A stretch of DNA of 64,000 nucleotides from Mesorhizobium sp. AR07 (lineage in GTDB: Bacteria > Pseudomonadota > Alphaproteobacteria > Rhizobiales > Rhizobiaceae): NCBI RefSeq assembly GCF_024746815.1, contig NZ_CP080525.1:6504501-6568500 (forward strand), read 5' to 3'. The position numbers and the translations under genes are program-made. Numbering within the stretch: the first letter of the stretch is position 1; the number at the start of each line of letters is the position of its first letter. Under the pieces are notes generated by a model, which searched no databases, was not told where the DNA came from, and saw only the letters and a program-made list of their open reading frames with translations. This document shows, piece after piece, positions 36,077 through 45,449 of the stretch.

Positions 36077-38317
36077 ATGACCGAGCGGATTGTCAGTTTT
36101 GTCATGAGCGGCGGCGTCGGCTCGCGGCTTTGGCCGCTGTCGCGCGAGGACAATCCCAAGCAGTTCCACGATCTGTCCGGTGACGGCTCGATGCTGGCCA
36201 AGACCTTGCGTCGATTGACGGCGCGGCCGGAAGGCGAAACGCCGATCTTCCTGATCGCCTCGGAGCGTCATGCCGACCGCGTCCATGCGGATATTGCCGG
36301 CCTCGATCTCGCCGGCGGCGGCCCGCTGTTCGAGCCGACAGGCCGCAACACAGCCGCGGCGGTAGCGCTGGCCACACTGCGCACGCTCTCCGAATTCGGC
36401 GACAGCTTGGTGCTGGTGGTGCCGTCCGACCATGAGATATCAACCCCGTGCCAATTCTGGCAGAGCGTCGAGGCAGGCTGCGAGGCGGCGCGCGCCGGCC
36501 GGCTGGTGGTGTTCGGCATCAAGCCGATGCAGCCCGAGACCGGCTACGGCTACATCGAAGTCGCGGCCGAAAGCGGCGGCACCTTCGACGTGTCGCGCTT
36601 TGTCGAAAAGCCGGACCTTGCGACCGCGCAGAGCTATCTCCAGGCCGGAAATTTCTATTGGAACACCGGCATCTTCCTGTTTAGCGCCGGCGCCATGCGC
36701 GATGCCTTCGCGGCGTTCCAGCCTGATATCTGGCAGGCCACCGAGGCGGCCTACCAAGCGGCGACATCGGATCTGTCCGGCCTTTATATGCCGCTGGTGC
36801 TATACGCCGCCATCCCGTCGAACTCGATCGACTACGCCATCATGGAGCGGGCGAAAGACATCGCCATGGTGCCGGCCGGCTTCCGCTGGAACGATCTCGG
36901 CTCCTGGCAGTCGCTGCTCGATGTCGGCCCTGCCGACGATCACGGCAATGTCGTCATCGGCGACGTCGTCGCCATCGACTGCGAGAACTCCTACATCCGC
37001 AGCGACGGCCGCCTGCTGTCGGCGATCGGCATGAAGGATGTCGCCATCGTCTCGACATCGGACGCCACCTTCGTCGCCCCGGTCAGCCACAGCCAGCATG
37101 TCAAGAAGATCGTCGAACAGCTCGAAAAGTCGGGCCGGCTGGAAACCCGGTTCACGCCGGCGCATGACCGTGTCATCGAAAGCGGCGCGTGGCGGCGGCG
37201 CGTGCATCACTGGCTGTTTCAGGAGACCTTGCCACTGTGGTCGACATCAGGCGTCGACGAGCGCCATGGCGGTTTTCACGAAGCGCTTGGCCTCGATGCC
37301 TCGCCGCTGATGAAGCCCAAGCGCATGCGCACCATGGCAAGGCAGGTCTATGCCTTCGCCGTTGCCAAGGCGCGCGGCTGGGACGGCCCGGCCGACCGGC
37401 TGATCAGCCATGGCATCGACTTCATGGCCGGGAACGGCCGCACCGACAAAGGCGGCTGGGTGCGCACGCTGAACGTCGATGGCTCGGTCGCCGATGCCAC
37501 AGAGGATGCCTACGATCATTCCTGTGTGCTGCTGGCACTGGCGCATGCGCATATGTCGGGCAATCCGGACGCCTTGAGGCTCGGCGAGGAAACCTTCGCC
37601 TTTCTCGATGCGTATCTCGAGGACAGCCGCATGAGAGGCTTCCTCGAAACATCAGATGGGGAAGGCGAGCGGCGCTCCAACCCGCATATGCATCTGCTCG
37701 AGGCCTTTCTCGCCTGGCACCAGGCGACCGGCGAGCGCGCCCATCTGCGCCGCGCGGCGCGCATCATCGACCTGTTCCGCAGCCATTTCTTCGACGCCGA
37801 AAGCTGGACGCTCGGCGAATATTTCGATGCCGAATGGAAACCGTCAGCCGGCGAGAAAGGCTCCTGGACCGAGCCAGGCCATCACTTCGAATGGGCCTCG
37901 CTGCTGGTCGATTTCGCCGGACGCAGCGGCCAGGCCGAGCTGAGCGGTTTTGCTCGGAAACTCTATGCGTCGGCCATCGCCAACGGCCTCAACCGCGCCA
38001 CCGGTCTTGCCTATGGCGCCGTCTCACGGCAGGGCCTGCCGCTCGATCTTGTCTCGCGCAGCTGGCCGCAGGCCGAAGCGGTCAAGGCGGCGATTGCACT
38101 CGATGGTTCGGGCGGGCCCGACCTCAAGCCCGAGATCGAGGCGCGAGTCGGCCGGCTGTTCCGCTGGCATATCGACCCGGCGCCGGTCGGCCTGTGGATC
38201 GACCGCATCGACGAGCGCGGCCGCTCGCTGGCGACGGATGTTCCGGCCAGCATCTTCTATCATCTGGTCTGCGCGCTGACCCAGTATCTGGATGGGACGG
38301 CGGAGAAGGGAAGCTGA
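36077..38317 (+). CDS. Fused mannose-1-phosphate guanylyltransferase / AGE-family mannose-6-phosphate isomerase
   Basis: 746 residues in two enzyme domains. Residues about 1-350 are a ManC-type nucleotidyltransferase (FVMSGGVGSRLWPLSREDNPKQF; FVEKPD; NSIDYAIMERA). Residues about 370-740 are an (alpha/alpha)6 barrel of the N-acylglucosamine 2-epimerase (AGE)/YihS superfamily, as in rhizobial phosphomannose isomerases (HGGFHEALG; DAYDHSCVLLALAHA; EPGHHFEWASLL). Together with the phosphomannomutase at 32618 this would give the full path fructose-6-P to GDP-mannose. Common ManC/AlgA fusions use a cupin isomerase instead. ATG 36077 follows GCGAGACCCGA. Isomerase activity is inferred from domain similarity. 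Confidence 0.85.
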   Translation: MTERIVSFVMSGGVGSRLWPLSREDNPKQFHDLSGDGSMLAKTLRRLTARPEGETPIFLIASERHADRVHADIAGLDLAGGGPLFEPTGRNTAAAVALATLRTLSEFGDSLVLVVPSDHEISTPCQFWQSVEAGCEAARAGRLVVFGIKPMQPETGYGYIEVAAESGGTFDVSRFVEKPDLATAQSYLQAGNFYWNTGIFLFSAGAMRDAFAAFQPDIWQATEAAYQAATSDLSGLYMPLVLYAAIPSNSIDYAIMERAKDIAMVPAGFRWNDLGSWQSLLDVGPADDHGNVVIGDVVAIDCENSYIRSDGRLLSAIGMKDVAIVSTSDATFVAPVSHSQHVKKIVEQLEKSGRLETRFTPAHDRVIESGAWRRRVHHWLFQETLPLWSTSGVDERHGGFHEALGLDASPLMKPKRMRTMARQVYAFAVAKARGWDGPADRLISHGIDFMAGNGRTDKGGWVRTLNVDGSVADATEDAYDHSCVLLALAHAHMSGNPDALRLGEETFAFLDAYLEDSRMRGFLETSDGEGERRSNPHMHLLEAFLAWHQATGERAHLRRAARIIDLFRSHFFDAESWTLGEYFDAEWKPSAGEKGSWTEPGHHFEWASLLVDFAGRSGQAELSGFARKLYASAIANGLNRATGLAYGAVSRQGLPLDLVSRSWPQAEAVKAAIALDGSGGPDLKPEIEARVGRLFRWHIDPAPVGLWIDRIDERGRSLATDVPASIFYHLVCALTQYLDGTAEKGS

Positions 38318-38349
38318 GCGGCTGAAGCTGCCAATCTCCCCCTTGCGGG

Positions 38350-39483
38350 CAGGGCTATCGCATATGAGTAAAGAGCTGGAAGAAGAAGTCTTTGTTCCAT
38401 CTGGCTCTGCGCATTTTGCTTGCAATGGGTTTGTCGAGAGGATGGGCTTGCAAGATGTTTTGCGCGAGGCGTCTGATGACGGCGAGGTTTTGCGGGGCGT
38501 TGTCCTTGCGGGAGCGAGCGTCGTCCTCATGGAAGACGACGTCGAGGCTCCAATGCAACTGGTTCTCGATTGTCCAATGTGCTCTGAGCGTCTCGGCCAG
38601 TCTTTTGGGGGTAAGCACTTTGGAGAGCGCGACATAGCGCACGGAGGTACTGGATTTGCCGCCTGCCACGCTGCGAGAGGCCTCAATGCGTCCGATCGCC
38701 TTGAGGCCGGGAAAGCCCGGCAGGTCGAGCAGCCGCTTGAGCGGCAGGACCGAAGCCCTTCGCGTCTCGGTGCGGCCATGCGCGCTGTCGCTGGTCTCAA
38801 AGAACGCGATCTCGCCGGCTTGGGCGAAGCTTCGTTCGGCCGCGGCAAACAGCTTGGGACGATTGGGCTTCAGCCCCAGCGCATAATGCGCCTTCTTGCC
38901 GATCAGCGCCTTGGCGGTGTCGGGGCGGCAGTGCAGCGCATCGGCCGTCACTGTACAGCCCTTCAAATCCAAGCTCTTCAGAAGATCCAGCGTGGCTTTG
39001 ACCTCGTCGCCCTCAGGCGCGCGGGCAGCGGCAATCGACAGCCTCGTCTCGGCGTCCCACACGCTCACCACCAAAGGTGGCATGAAAGCCCGCCCCTTCG
39101 CATAGCCGCGCCGCAACGCCTTGCCGTCGACGGCCACCACGCCGCGTGGCGGCGAAAGTCCGAGCGTTTGGCGCAGCGCCGCCATGAAGCTGGCAAAGCT
39201 GCGCGCAAGCTCATCGGCATCGAGAAGTCGAAACACCCGGCTGAACGTGTCGTGGCTCGGACAGCCATGCTCCAGCACCACGATCTCTTTCAGCTCTTCT
39301 TCCTGACCCTCGACGAAATCGGCAATATCCACGCAGCTTTTGGCGCCGCACAACGTCGCAGCCAAGGCCAAAAACAGAAGCTCCGCCAGATCATGACGCG
39401 CGTTGACGTCACGCGGGTCTTGAACTTCCCGCAAAATCGAAAGCAGCAATTATTGGGCCTCTCCTTCAAAGACAAAGCCCCTA
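38350..39483 (-). mobile_element. ISAs1-family insertion sequence (ends approximate)
   Basis: Contains one intact transposase gene. The likely ends are AGGGCTATCGCATATGAG on the left (from about 38351) and, read on the opposite strand, AGGGGCTTTGTCTTTGAAG on the right (to about 39482), an imperfect inverted pair. No clear target duplication is visible. It lies in mosaic intergenic repeats after the ManC-AGE gene. Confidence 0.7.
38355..39449 (-). CDS. ISAs1-family transposase (H-repeat/DDE type)
   Basis: 364 residues. The N-terminal DDE_Tnp_1-associated domain (ILREVQDPRDVNARHDLAELLFLALAATLCGA-type start) is followed by a DDE catalytic domain with VVAVDGKALRRG, TADALHCRPDTA (second Asp) and HWTIENQLHWSLDVVFHEDD (Glu and terminal motif). 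The start is TTG at 39449, directly after an in-frame TAA and about ten bases past GAAGGAGAGG. No internal stops or frameshifts, so it may still be active. Confidence 0.92.
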   Translation of the reverse strand: MLLSILREVQDPRDVNARHDLAELLFLALAATLCGAKSCVDIADFVEGQEEELKEIVVLEHGCPSHDTFSRVFRLLDADELARSFASFMAALRQTLGLSPPRGVVAVDGKALRRGYAKGRAFMPPLVVSVWDAETRLSIAAARAPEGDEVKATLDLLKSLDLKGCTVTADALHCRPDTAKALIGKKAHYALGLKPNRPKLFAAAERSFAQAGEIAFFETSDSAHGRTETRRASVLPLKRLLDLPGFPGLKAIGRIEASRSVAGGKSSTSVRYVALSKVLTPKRLAETLRAHWTIENQLHWSLDVVFHEDDARSRKDNAPQNLAVIRRLAQNILQAHPLDKPIASKMRRARWNKDFFFQLFTHMR

Positions 39484-39536
39484 AAGAATCAACCTTTCCA
39501 CAGCCCGCAAGACCTACATTTACTCAAATGCGATTC

Positions 39537-39712
39537 CCCTGCCCTTGTGGGGGGAGATGGCCAGCAGGCCAGAGGGGGGCGCTGTCCCTCCAGCCTATCA
39601 AACCAACATGGTTGGCCCTCCCGTAATGTGAAGCGATCAGCGGGGAACGTCGGCGATCCTTCCCACCCCCTCTGTCCTGCCGGACATCTCCCCCGCAAGG
39701 GGGAGCTGGGTC
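39537..39712. repeat. Inverted pair of mosaic intergenic repeats
   Basis: One copy, on the plus strand from about 39543 to 39592, reads as a purine-rich CTTGTGGGGGGAGATGGCC, then AGCAGGCCAGAGGGGGG. A second, inverted copy lies at about 39660-39706 (CCCCCTCTGTCC...GCCGGACATCTCCCCC-type). A third fragment, CTGCCAATCTCCCCCTTGCGGG, flanks the insertion sequence on its left (38329-38350). I know closely similar elements from many Mesorhizobium intergenic regions. Confidence 0.7.
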
Positions 39713-39740
39713 GTCACGTCGGTTTTCGCCAATCGTTAAA

Positions 39741-41204
39741 TCAATACGGGCTCGCCACATCCCCAGTCTCGACATAGATCGACTTCAGCTGCGAATAGAG
39801 CGCCAGCGCCGCCAGCGAATTCTCCCGGCCGATGCCGGACTGCTTGAAGCCGCCGAACGGAATCTCGACTGGCGTAAGATTGTAGGCGTTGATCCAGCAA
39901 GTGCCGGCCTGCAGTTCGGCGATGACGCGGTGGGCGCGCGGCAGGTCGCGGGTGAAGACGCCTGCGGCGAGGCCGAACTCGGTGTCGTTGGCGCGGTCGA
40001 TCACCTCGTCCTCGCCGTCGAATTTCAGCACGCTCATCACCGGTCCGAAAATCTCTTCGCGCGCGATGCGCATCGTGTCGGTGACGCCGGTGAAGACCGT
40101 CGGCTCGACGAAGAAACCGCCGTCAAAACCCTGCAGCGAAGGCACGTTGCCACCACAGGCCAGAACAGCGCCATCATGCTTACCGATCTCGATATAGCCG
40201 ACCACCTTCTCATGCTGAGCCTTGGAAACCAGCGGACCCATCTGGGTCTCCGGGTCGAGCGGGTCGCCGATGCGGATTTTTTTGGTCCGCTCTATCAAGC
40301 GATCGACGAAGCGGTCGTGAATGCCGCTCTGCACGAAGACACGCGTGCCGTTGGAGCAGATCTGGCCGGTCGAATAGAAATTGCCGAGCATGGCGCCGCC
40401 AATGGCGTTTTCGATGTCGGCATCGTCGAAAACGATCAGCGGCGACTTGCCGCCGAGCTCCATCGTCGCGTGCTTCATCTTCGAGCCGGAAAGCGACAGC
40501 ACCTTGCGGCCGGTCGGCACCGAGCCGGTCACCGAAACCTTGGCGACGACATCGTGGCCGACGAGCCCGGCGCCGACATCGCCATAACCCTGCACGACGT
40601 TGAACAGCCCGTCGGGCAGGCCGGCTTCGCTGTAGATTTCGGCGAGTGCCAGTGCTGAAAGCGGCGTGTTTTCCGACGGTTTGAACACCATGGCATTGCC
40701 CATGGCGAGTGCCGGTGCCGATTTCCAGCCGGCGATCTGGATCGGATAGTTCCAGGCGCCGATGCCGACACAGACGCCGAGCGCTTCGCGCCGCGTGTAG
40801 GCGAAGGGTCCGCCGAGGTCTATCGCCTCGCCATTATAGGCGGCGACCGCGCCGCCGAAATATTCCAGGCAGTCCGCGGCCGACGGCGCATCCGCCACCA
40901 GCGTCTCCTGGATCGCCTTGCCGGTATCGAGCGTCTCGATGCGGGCGAGGTCGGCGTTGCGGGCGCGCAAGATGTCGGCGGCACGGCGCAGGATGCGGCC
41001 GCGCTCGACCGGCTTCAGCCGTGCCCATGCGGGCTGCGCGGCACGTGCGGCCTCGATGGCGAGTTCCAGCACGTTCGGCGTCGCCGAACGCAGCATGGCG
41101 ATCGTCTCGCCGGTGGCCGGATAGATGACCGGCAGCGGCGCGCCTTGCTCGTCGTCGATGTAGCGTCCGTTGACATAGTGCGATGCCGTGGGCTGGGCGC
41201 GCAT
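39741..41204 (-). CDS. betB: Betaine aldehyde dehydrogenase BetB
   Basis: 487-residue aldehyde dehydrogenase. Features: NADP loop VSVTGSVPTGRKV, general base in TMELGGKSPLIVF, catalytic Cys in YSTGQICSNGTRVF (the ICSNGTRVFV sequence is typical of BetB), and late PFGGFKQSGIGRENS. It oxidises betaine aldehyde to glycine betaine, an osmoprotectant and, in rhizobia, also a carbon and nitrogen source. It is the last gene of the minus-strand bet operon, 52 bp after betA. GGAG lies upstream of ATG 41204. Confidence 0.96.
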   Translation of the reverse strand: MRAQPTASHYVNGRYIDDEQGAPLPVIYPATGETIAMLRSATPNVLELAIEAARAAQPAWARLKPVERGRILRRAADILRARNADLARIETLDTGKAIQETLVADAPSAADCLEYFGGAVAAYNGEAIDLGGPFAYTRREALGVCVGIGAWNYPIQIAGWKSAPALAMGNAMVFKPSENTPLSALALAEIYSEAGLPDGLFNVVQGYGDVGAGLVGHDVVAKVSVTGSVPTGRKVLSLSGSKMKHATMELGGKSPLIVFDDADIENAIGGAMLGNFYSTGQICSNGTRVFVQSGIHDRFVDRLIERTKKIRIGDPLDPETQMGPLVSKAQHEKVVGYIEIGKHDGAVLACGGNVPSLQGFDGGFFVEPTVFTGVTDTMRIAREEIFGPVMSVLKFDGEDEVIDRANDTEFGLAAGVFTRDLPRAHRVIAELQAGTCWINAYNLTPVEIPFGGFKQSGIGRENSLAALALYSQLKSIYVETGDVASPY

Positions 41205-41256
41205 GGGAGGTCTCCAAATCGTCTTCGCTTGGGCGGAACGTTCGCCGGATCATGCT

Positions 41257-42909
41257 CTATCTGTCGGACGCCTGCCAGCGCGGATTGATCCATGGTTCCT
41301 GGTTGGACGGCGCCAGCGGCGTGCGGCCAAGAATGTGGTCGGAGGCTTTCTCGCCGGTCATGATCGACGGCGCATTGAGATTGCCGTTGGTGACGCGCGG
41401 GAAGATCGAGGAATCGGCGACCCGCAAGCCGTCGACGCCGATGACCCGGCACTCCGGATCGACGACGCTCATCATGTCGTCGGCGCGGCCCATTTTACAG
41501 GTGCCGCAAGGATGGTAGGCGCTCTCGGCGTGATCCCTGATGAAGACATCGAGATCGTCGTCCGACTGCACGTGCGAACCCGGCGAGATTTCCTTGCCGC
41601 GATAGGGGTCGAAGGCCGACTGGCCGAAGATCTCACGCGTCAGCCGGATGCAGTGGCGGAACTCTGTCCAGTCGTCCGGATGCGACATGTAATTGAAGCG
41701 GATCACCGGCGTCGACTTCGGGTCCGGCGAGCGCAGCGTCACCGAGCCACGCGACTTCGAGCGCATCGGCCCGACATGCGCCTGGAAGCCGTGCGACTTC
41801 GCCGCCGCCTTGCCGTCATAGCGGACCGCCGCCGGGATGAAGTGGTACTGGATATCAGGGTAGTCGACGCCAGCGCGCGAGCGCACAAAGGCGGCCGCCT
41901 CGAAATGGTTGGTGGCGCCAAGCCCCGTCTTGAAGAGCAGCCATTGCGCTCCGATCAGCGCCTTCGAGAATGGGTTGAGCACCGAGTTCAGCGTGATCGG
42001 CAGCAATGATTCCTGCTGGATGTAGAGCTCCATATGATCCTGCAGATTGCGGCCGACGCCGGGCCGGTCGGCCACGACGGCAATACCGTTTTCGCGCAAA
42101 TGCTCGGCCGGGCCGATGCCGGACAGCATCAGGAGCTTGGGCGAATTGATCGACGAGGCGGCAACGATCACCTCACGTCGTGCCTTAACGACCTGAATCT
42201 GTTTGTGAGCTTCGATCTCGACGCCGATGGCGCGTTGATTCTCGATGATCACCCGGCGGGCAAAGCCCTTGACCAGACTCACGTTTTTTCGCCTGAGCGC
42301 CGGCTTGAGATAGGCGCTGGCCGCCGACCAGCGTCGGCCGCCGCGGATGGTCTGTTCCATCGGCCCGAAGCCTTCCTGCTTGGAGCCGTTATAGTCGTCG
42401 GTCAGTTCGAACCCGGCCTGGCGGCCGGCCTCGACAAAGGCGCCGTAGAACGGATTCTTCCGCGGGCCGCGTTGCACGTGCAATGGCCCGCCGTGACCGC
42501 GCCAGCCATCCTCGCCGCCGTCATTGTCCTCCATGCGCTTGAAGTAGGGAAGTACGTCGGCAAAGCCCCAGCCGACCGCGCCGTCTTCGGCCCAATGGTC
42601 GAAGTCGCGGGCGTGGCCGCGCACATAGACCATGCCGTTGATCGAGGACGAGCCGCCGATCACCTTGCCGCGCGGCGTTGCCAGCACACGGCCGCCGAGA
42701 TGCGGTTCCGGCTCGCTGGCGAAACCCCAGTCGTAGAGGCTCATGTTGAGCGGGATGGACAGCGCCGACGGCATCTGGATCAGCGGTCCGATATCGGTGC
42801 CGCCGAATTCGATGACGATGACCGAATGCTTGCCGTCCTCCGACAGCCGGTAGGCCATGGCCGAGCCGGCCGAGCCGGAGCCGATGATGACGAAATCCGC
42901 TTCAAGCAT
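41257..42909 (-). CDS. betA: Choline dehydrogenase BetA
   Basis: 550-residue GMC oxidoreductase. The N-terminal FAD-binding GSGSAGSAMAYRLSE motif and both GMC signatures are present (GGSSSINGMVYVRGHARDFD; later SSINSPKLLMLSGIGPAE), with the catalytic His in ESAYHPCGTCKMG. It oxidises choline to betaine aldehyde, the substrate of BetB, at the membrane. It starts 3 bp after the dehydratase gene and is followed by betB, so transcription from the betI promoter is expected. Confidence 0.96.
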   Translation of the reverse strand: MLEADFVIIGSGSAGSAMAYRLSEDGKHSVIVIEFGGTDIGPLIQMPSALSIPLNMSLYDWGFASEPEPHLGGRVLATPRGKVIGGSSSINGMVYVRGHARDFDHWAEDGAVGWGFADVLPYFKRMEDNDGGEDGWRGHGGPLHVQRGPRKNPFYGAFVEAGRQAGFELTDDYNGSKQEGFGPMEQTIRGGRRWSAASAYLKPALRRKNVSLVKGFARRVIIENQRAIGVEIEAHKQIQVVKARREVIVAASSINSPKLLMLSGIGPAEHLRENGIAVVADRPGVGRNLQDHMELYIQQESLLPITLNSVLNPFSKALIGAQWLLFKTGLGATNHFEAAAFVRSRAGVDYPDIQYHFIPAAVRYDGKAAAKSHGFQAHVGPMRSKSRGSVTLRSPDPKSTPVIRFNYMSHPDDWTEFRHCIRLTREIFGQSAFDPYRGKEISPGSHVQSDDDLDVFIRDHAESAYHPCGTCKMGRADDMMSVVDPECRVIGVDGLRVADSSIFPRVTNGNLNAPSIMTGEKASDHILGRTPLAPSNQEPWINPRWQASDR

Positions 42910-42912
42910 GGT

Positions 42913-43923
42913 TCATATGCGCCCATCGTTCATATGCGTGATGAAATCGGCGAGCGAAACATTGCCGCCAGTTGCCACCACGAGCACGGTCTTGCCAGTC
43001 ACATCCACCTTGCCGCCGAGCAGCGCCGCCAGCGAAGCAGCCCCCGATGGTTCGAGCACCAGCTTCATCCGCTCGAAGGCGATCCGCATGGCGCTGCGCA
43101 CCGATTGATCGTCGACCGTAATGCCGCGCACGCCGGCGGTCTTGACCGCCGCGAACGGCGCGTCGCCCGGCCGCCGCGACATCAGCCCGTCGCAGATCGA
43201 CTTCGGGCCGATCGGCATGGTCTCGATGCTGCCATGCGCGAGCGACGAGCCCATGCCATTGAAACCTTCCGGCTCGACGCCAATGATCTCGGTAGCCGGC
43301 GACAGATAGTGGAAGGCGAGCGAAACACCGCCGATCAGTCCACCGCCGCCGACCGAGCAGAACAACAGGTCGGCGCTGGCGTCCTTGGCAGCAAGCTGGT
43401 CGAGTGCTTCGAGACCGGCGCCGGCCTGGCCGGCGACGATCTCCGGATCGTCGAACGGATGCAGCAAGGCCAGCCCCTCAGTCTCGGCGATCTCGCGAGC
43501 CTTGGCGGCCGCGACTTCCTCGCGCGCACGCTCGCCATGGTCGGTCAGCACGACGCGGGCGCCATAGCCTGCGGTGGCATCGCGCTTGGCGGCCGGCGCA
43601 TCGATCGGCATGACAATGGTGACCGGAATGCCGAGCGCCTGGCCGGCGGCCGCCAGCCCTTGCGCGAAATTGCCGGAGGAATAGGCGACGACGCCCTTCC
43701 TTGCCTCATCGGCCGAAAGCTGCTTCAGCCGCCAATAGGCGCCGCGCACCTTGAAAGAGCCGGCCCATTGCAGCGATTCCGCCTTGATGAACACGCGGGC
43801 CGCGCCTGTCTCACGCGCGAGTGCTGCCGATTCCAGCAGTGGCGTGATCTGAGTCGCCCGGGAGGTGACGGCATAGGCCTGCTTGAGATGGTCAAGGGTG
43901 GGAACGAGAAGGTCTGCCATCAT
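42913..43923 (-). CDS. PLP-dependent serine/threonine dehydratase-like enzyme in the bet operon
   Basis: 336 residues, fold-type II PLP enzyme. The lysine anchor is K58 (AGSFKVRGA); SSGNFAQG and the phosphate-binding SVGGGGLIGG are present. It has no C-terminal ACT regulatory domain, so it resembles catabolic threonine/serine dehydratases or serine racemases. Reading ATG at 43923 or 43920; the first overlaps the betC stop. A dehydratase between betC and betA is not part of the classical betICBA operon. Serine produced from betaine-derived glycine is one possible substrate; this is inference. Confidence 0.85.
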   Translation of the reverse strand: MMADLLVPTLDHLKQAYAVTSRATQITPLLESAALARETGAARVFIKAESLQWAGSFKVRGAYWRLKQLSADEARKGVVAYSSGNFAQGLAAAGQALGIPVTIVMPIDAPAAKRDATAGYGARVVLTDHGERAREEVAAAKAREIAETEGLALLHPFDDPEIVAGQAGAGLEALDQLAAKDASADLLFCSVGGGGLIGGVSLAFHYLSPATEIIGVEPEGFNGMGSSLAHGSIETMPIGPKSICDGLMSRRPGDAPFAAVKTAGVRGITVDDQSVRSAMRIAFERMKLVLEPSGAASLAALLGGKVDVTGKTVLVVATGGNVSLADFITHMNDGRI

Positions 43924-45449
43924 TCGCCTCGTGGATACCGTTTGCTCTCCTCGAGATTGTCGAGGTTCATGTGGTTGCGCATGTAACGTTCCGAAGCCTT
44001 CTGCAACGGCTGGAAATCCCAGGGGTAATAGGCGCCGTTGCGCAGCGCCGGATAGACCACCCAGCGGCGCGCCTGGCTTTCGCGAACTGCGGCGTCGAAG
44101 CCGGCCATGTCCCAGCGCGCCCGAACCTTGTCCATGAAGGTTGCCACCAGACCCGCATTGGCCGGGTCGTCGGCCAAATTGTCTCGCTCGAGCGGGTCGG
44201 CGTCGAGATCGAACAGTTGCGGCGGGTCAAGCTCGCAATGGACGAATTTGTATCTGCTGTCGCGGATCGCCACCAGGGGCGCGTAGGAGCCTTCGGCTGC
44301 ATACTCGATCAACACCGGCGCGGTACGCGGCTTGCCCTCGGTCAGCGGCAGCAGCGACTGGCCGTCGGTCCATGGCGCGATCGCCTCGATATCGATGCCG
44401 GCGAGGTCGCAAAGCGTTGGCGCCACGTCAAGATTGGAGACCGGCGTCTTGATCAGCCCGGCGGAAATGCCCTTGCCGGCAATCATCAACGGCACCCGTG
44501 CCGAGCCTTCGAAGAAGCTCATCTTGAACCACAGACCGCGCTCGCCGAGCATGTCGCCGTGATCCGAGCAGAACAGGATGACGGTGTCGTCGAGCATACG
44601 CGTGCGCTTCAGAACGTCCAGAAGCTCGCCGAGCTTGTCGTCGATGTAGGAAATGTTGGCGAAATAGCCGCGCCGCGAACGACGCACCTGTTCCGGAGTG
44701 ATCTCGAAGGACGGATAATCGCTGGCGAGATACAGCCGCTGCGAATGCGTGTCCTGCTCGTCATGCGCGACGGCCCCCGTTTCCGGGTCTAGCGCCTGGC
44801 AATGCTCATAGAGGTCCCAATACTGCTTGCGCGCGACATAGGGATCGTGCGGATGCGAGAGAGAAACAGTAAGGCACCAAGGCCGGTGGTTCGCATCGTC
44901 CTGGTCGCGCGAAAGCTGATAGAGCTTCTGCGTGGCCAGGAACACGACCTCGTCGTCATACTCCATCTGGTTGGTGGTCTCGGCGACGCCGGCGCCGGTC
45001 ACCGAACCCAGATTGTGATACCACCAGTCGATGCGCTCGCCGGGCTTGCGGTAATCCGGCGTCCAGCCGAAATCGGCCGGGTAGATGTCGGTGGTCATCC
45101 GTTCCTCGAAGCCATGCAACTGGTCCGGCCCGACGAAATGCATCTTGCCCGACAGGCAGGTGTAGTAGCCGGCGGCGCGCAGATGATGGGCGAAGGTCGG
45201 GATCGACGAGGCGAATTCCGCCGCATTGTCATAGACCCCGGTGCGCGACGGCAGTTGCCCGCTCATGAATGAGGCCCGGCCCGGCGCGCAAAGCGGCGAT
45301 GCGGTGTAGTTGTTGGCAAAGCGCGCCGAGCGGGCTGCCAGTGCCCTGAGATGCGGCACGTGCAGAAAGTCCGCCGGCCCGTCCGGAAACAAGGTCCCGT
45401 TGAGCTGATCGACCATGACGATCAGGAAATTGGGTCGCTTCGGTGTCAC
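43920..45449 (-). CDS. betC: Choline-sulfatase BetC
   Basis: 509-residue type I sulfatase. It begins RPNFLIVMVDQLNG with metal ligands, and has the formylglycine motif LCAPGRASF with Cys54 (codon 45290-45288), SGKMHFVG, and DHGDMLGERGLWFK. The C-terminal RWVVYPALRNGAYYPWDFQPLQKASERYMRN is typical of choline sulfatase. It releases choline and sulfate from choline-O-sulfate. The start is GTG at 45449, overlapping the betI stop (GTGA). The longer upstream frame lies inside betI and is not coding. Confidence 0.95.
   Translation of the reverse strand: MTPKRPNFLIVMVDQLNGTLFPDGPADFLHVPHLRALAARSARFANNYTASPLCAPGRASFMSGQLPSRTGVYDNAAEFASSIPTFAHHLRAAGYYTCLSGKMHFVGPDQLHGFEERMTTDIYPADFGWTPDYRKPGERIDWWYHNLGSVTGAGVAETTNQMEYDDEVVFLATQKLYQLSRDQDDANHRPWCLTVSLSHPHDPYVARKQYWDLYEHCQALDPETGAVAHDEQDTHSQRLYLASDYPSFEITPEQVRRSRRGYFANISYIDDKLGELLDVLKRTRMLDDTVILFCSDHGDMLGERGLWFKMSFFEGSARVPLMIAGKGISAGLIKTPVSNLDVAPTLCDLAGIDIEAIAPWTDGQSLLPLTEGKPRTAPVLIEYAAEGSYAPLVAIRDSRYKFVHCELDPPQLFDLDADPLERDNLADDPANAGLVATFMDKVRARWDMAGFDAAVRESQARRWVVYPALRNGAYYPWDFQPLQKASERYMRNHMNLDNLEESKRYPRGE

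Noticed and set aside
38326..39500. Target-site duplication of the insertion sequence
   Set aside because: No matching 8-10 bp words could be found at the inferred ends, which are themselves uncertain in repeat-rich sequence.
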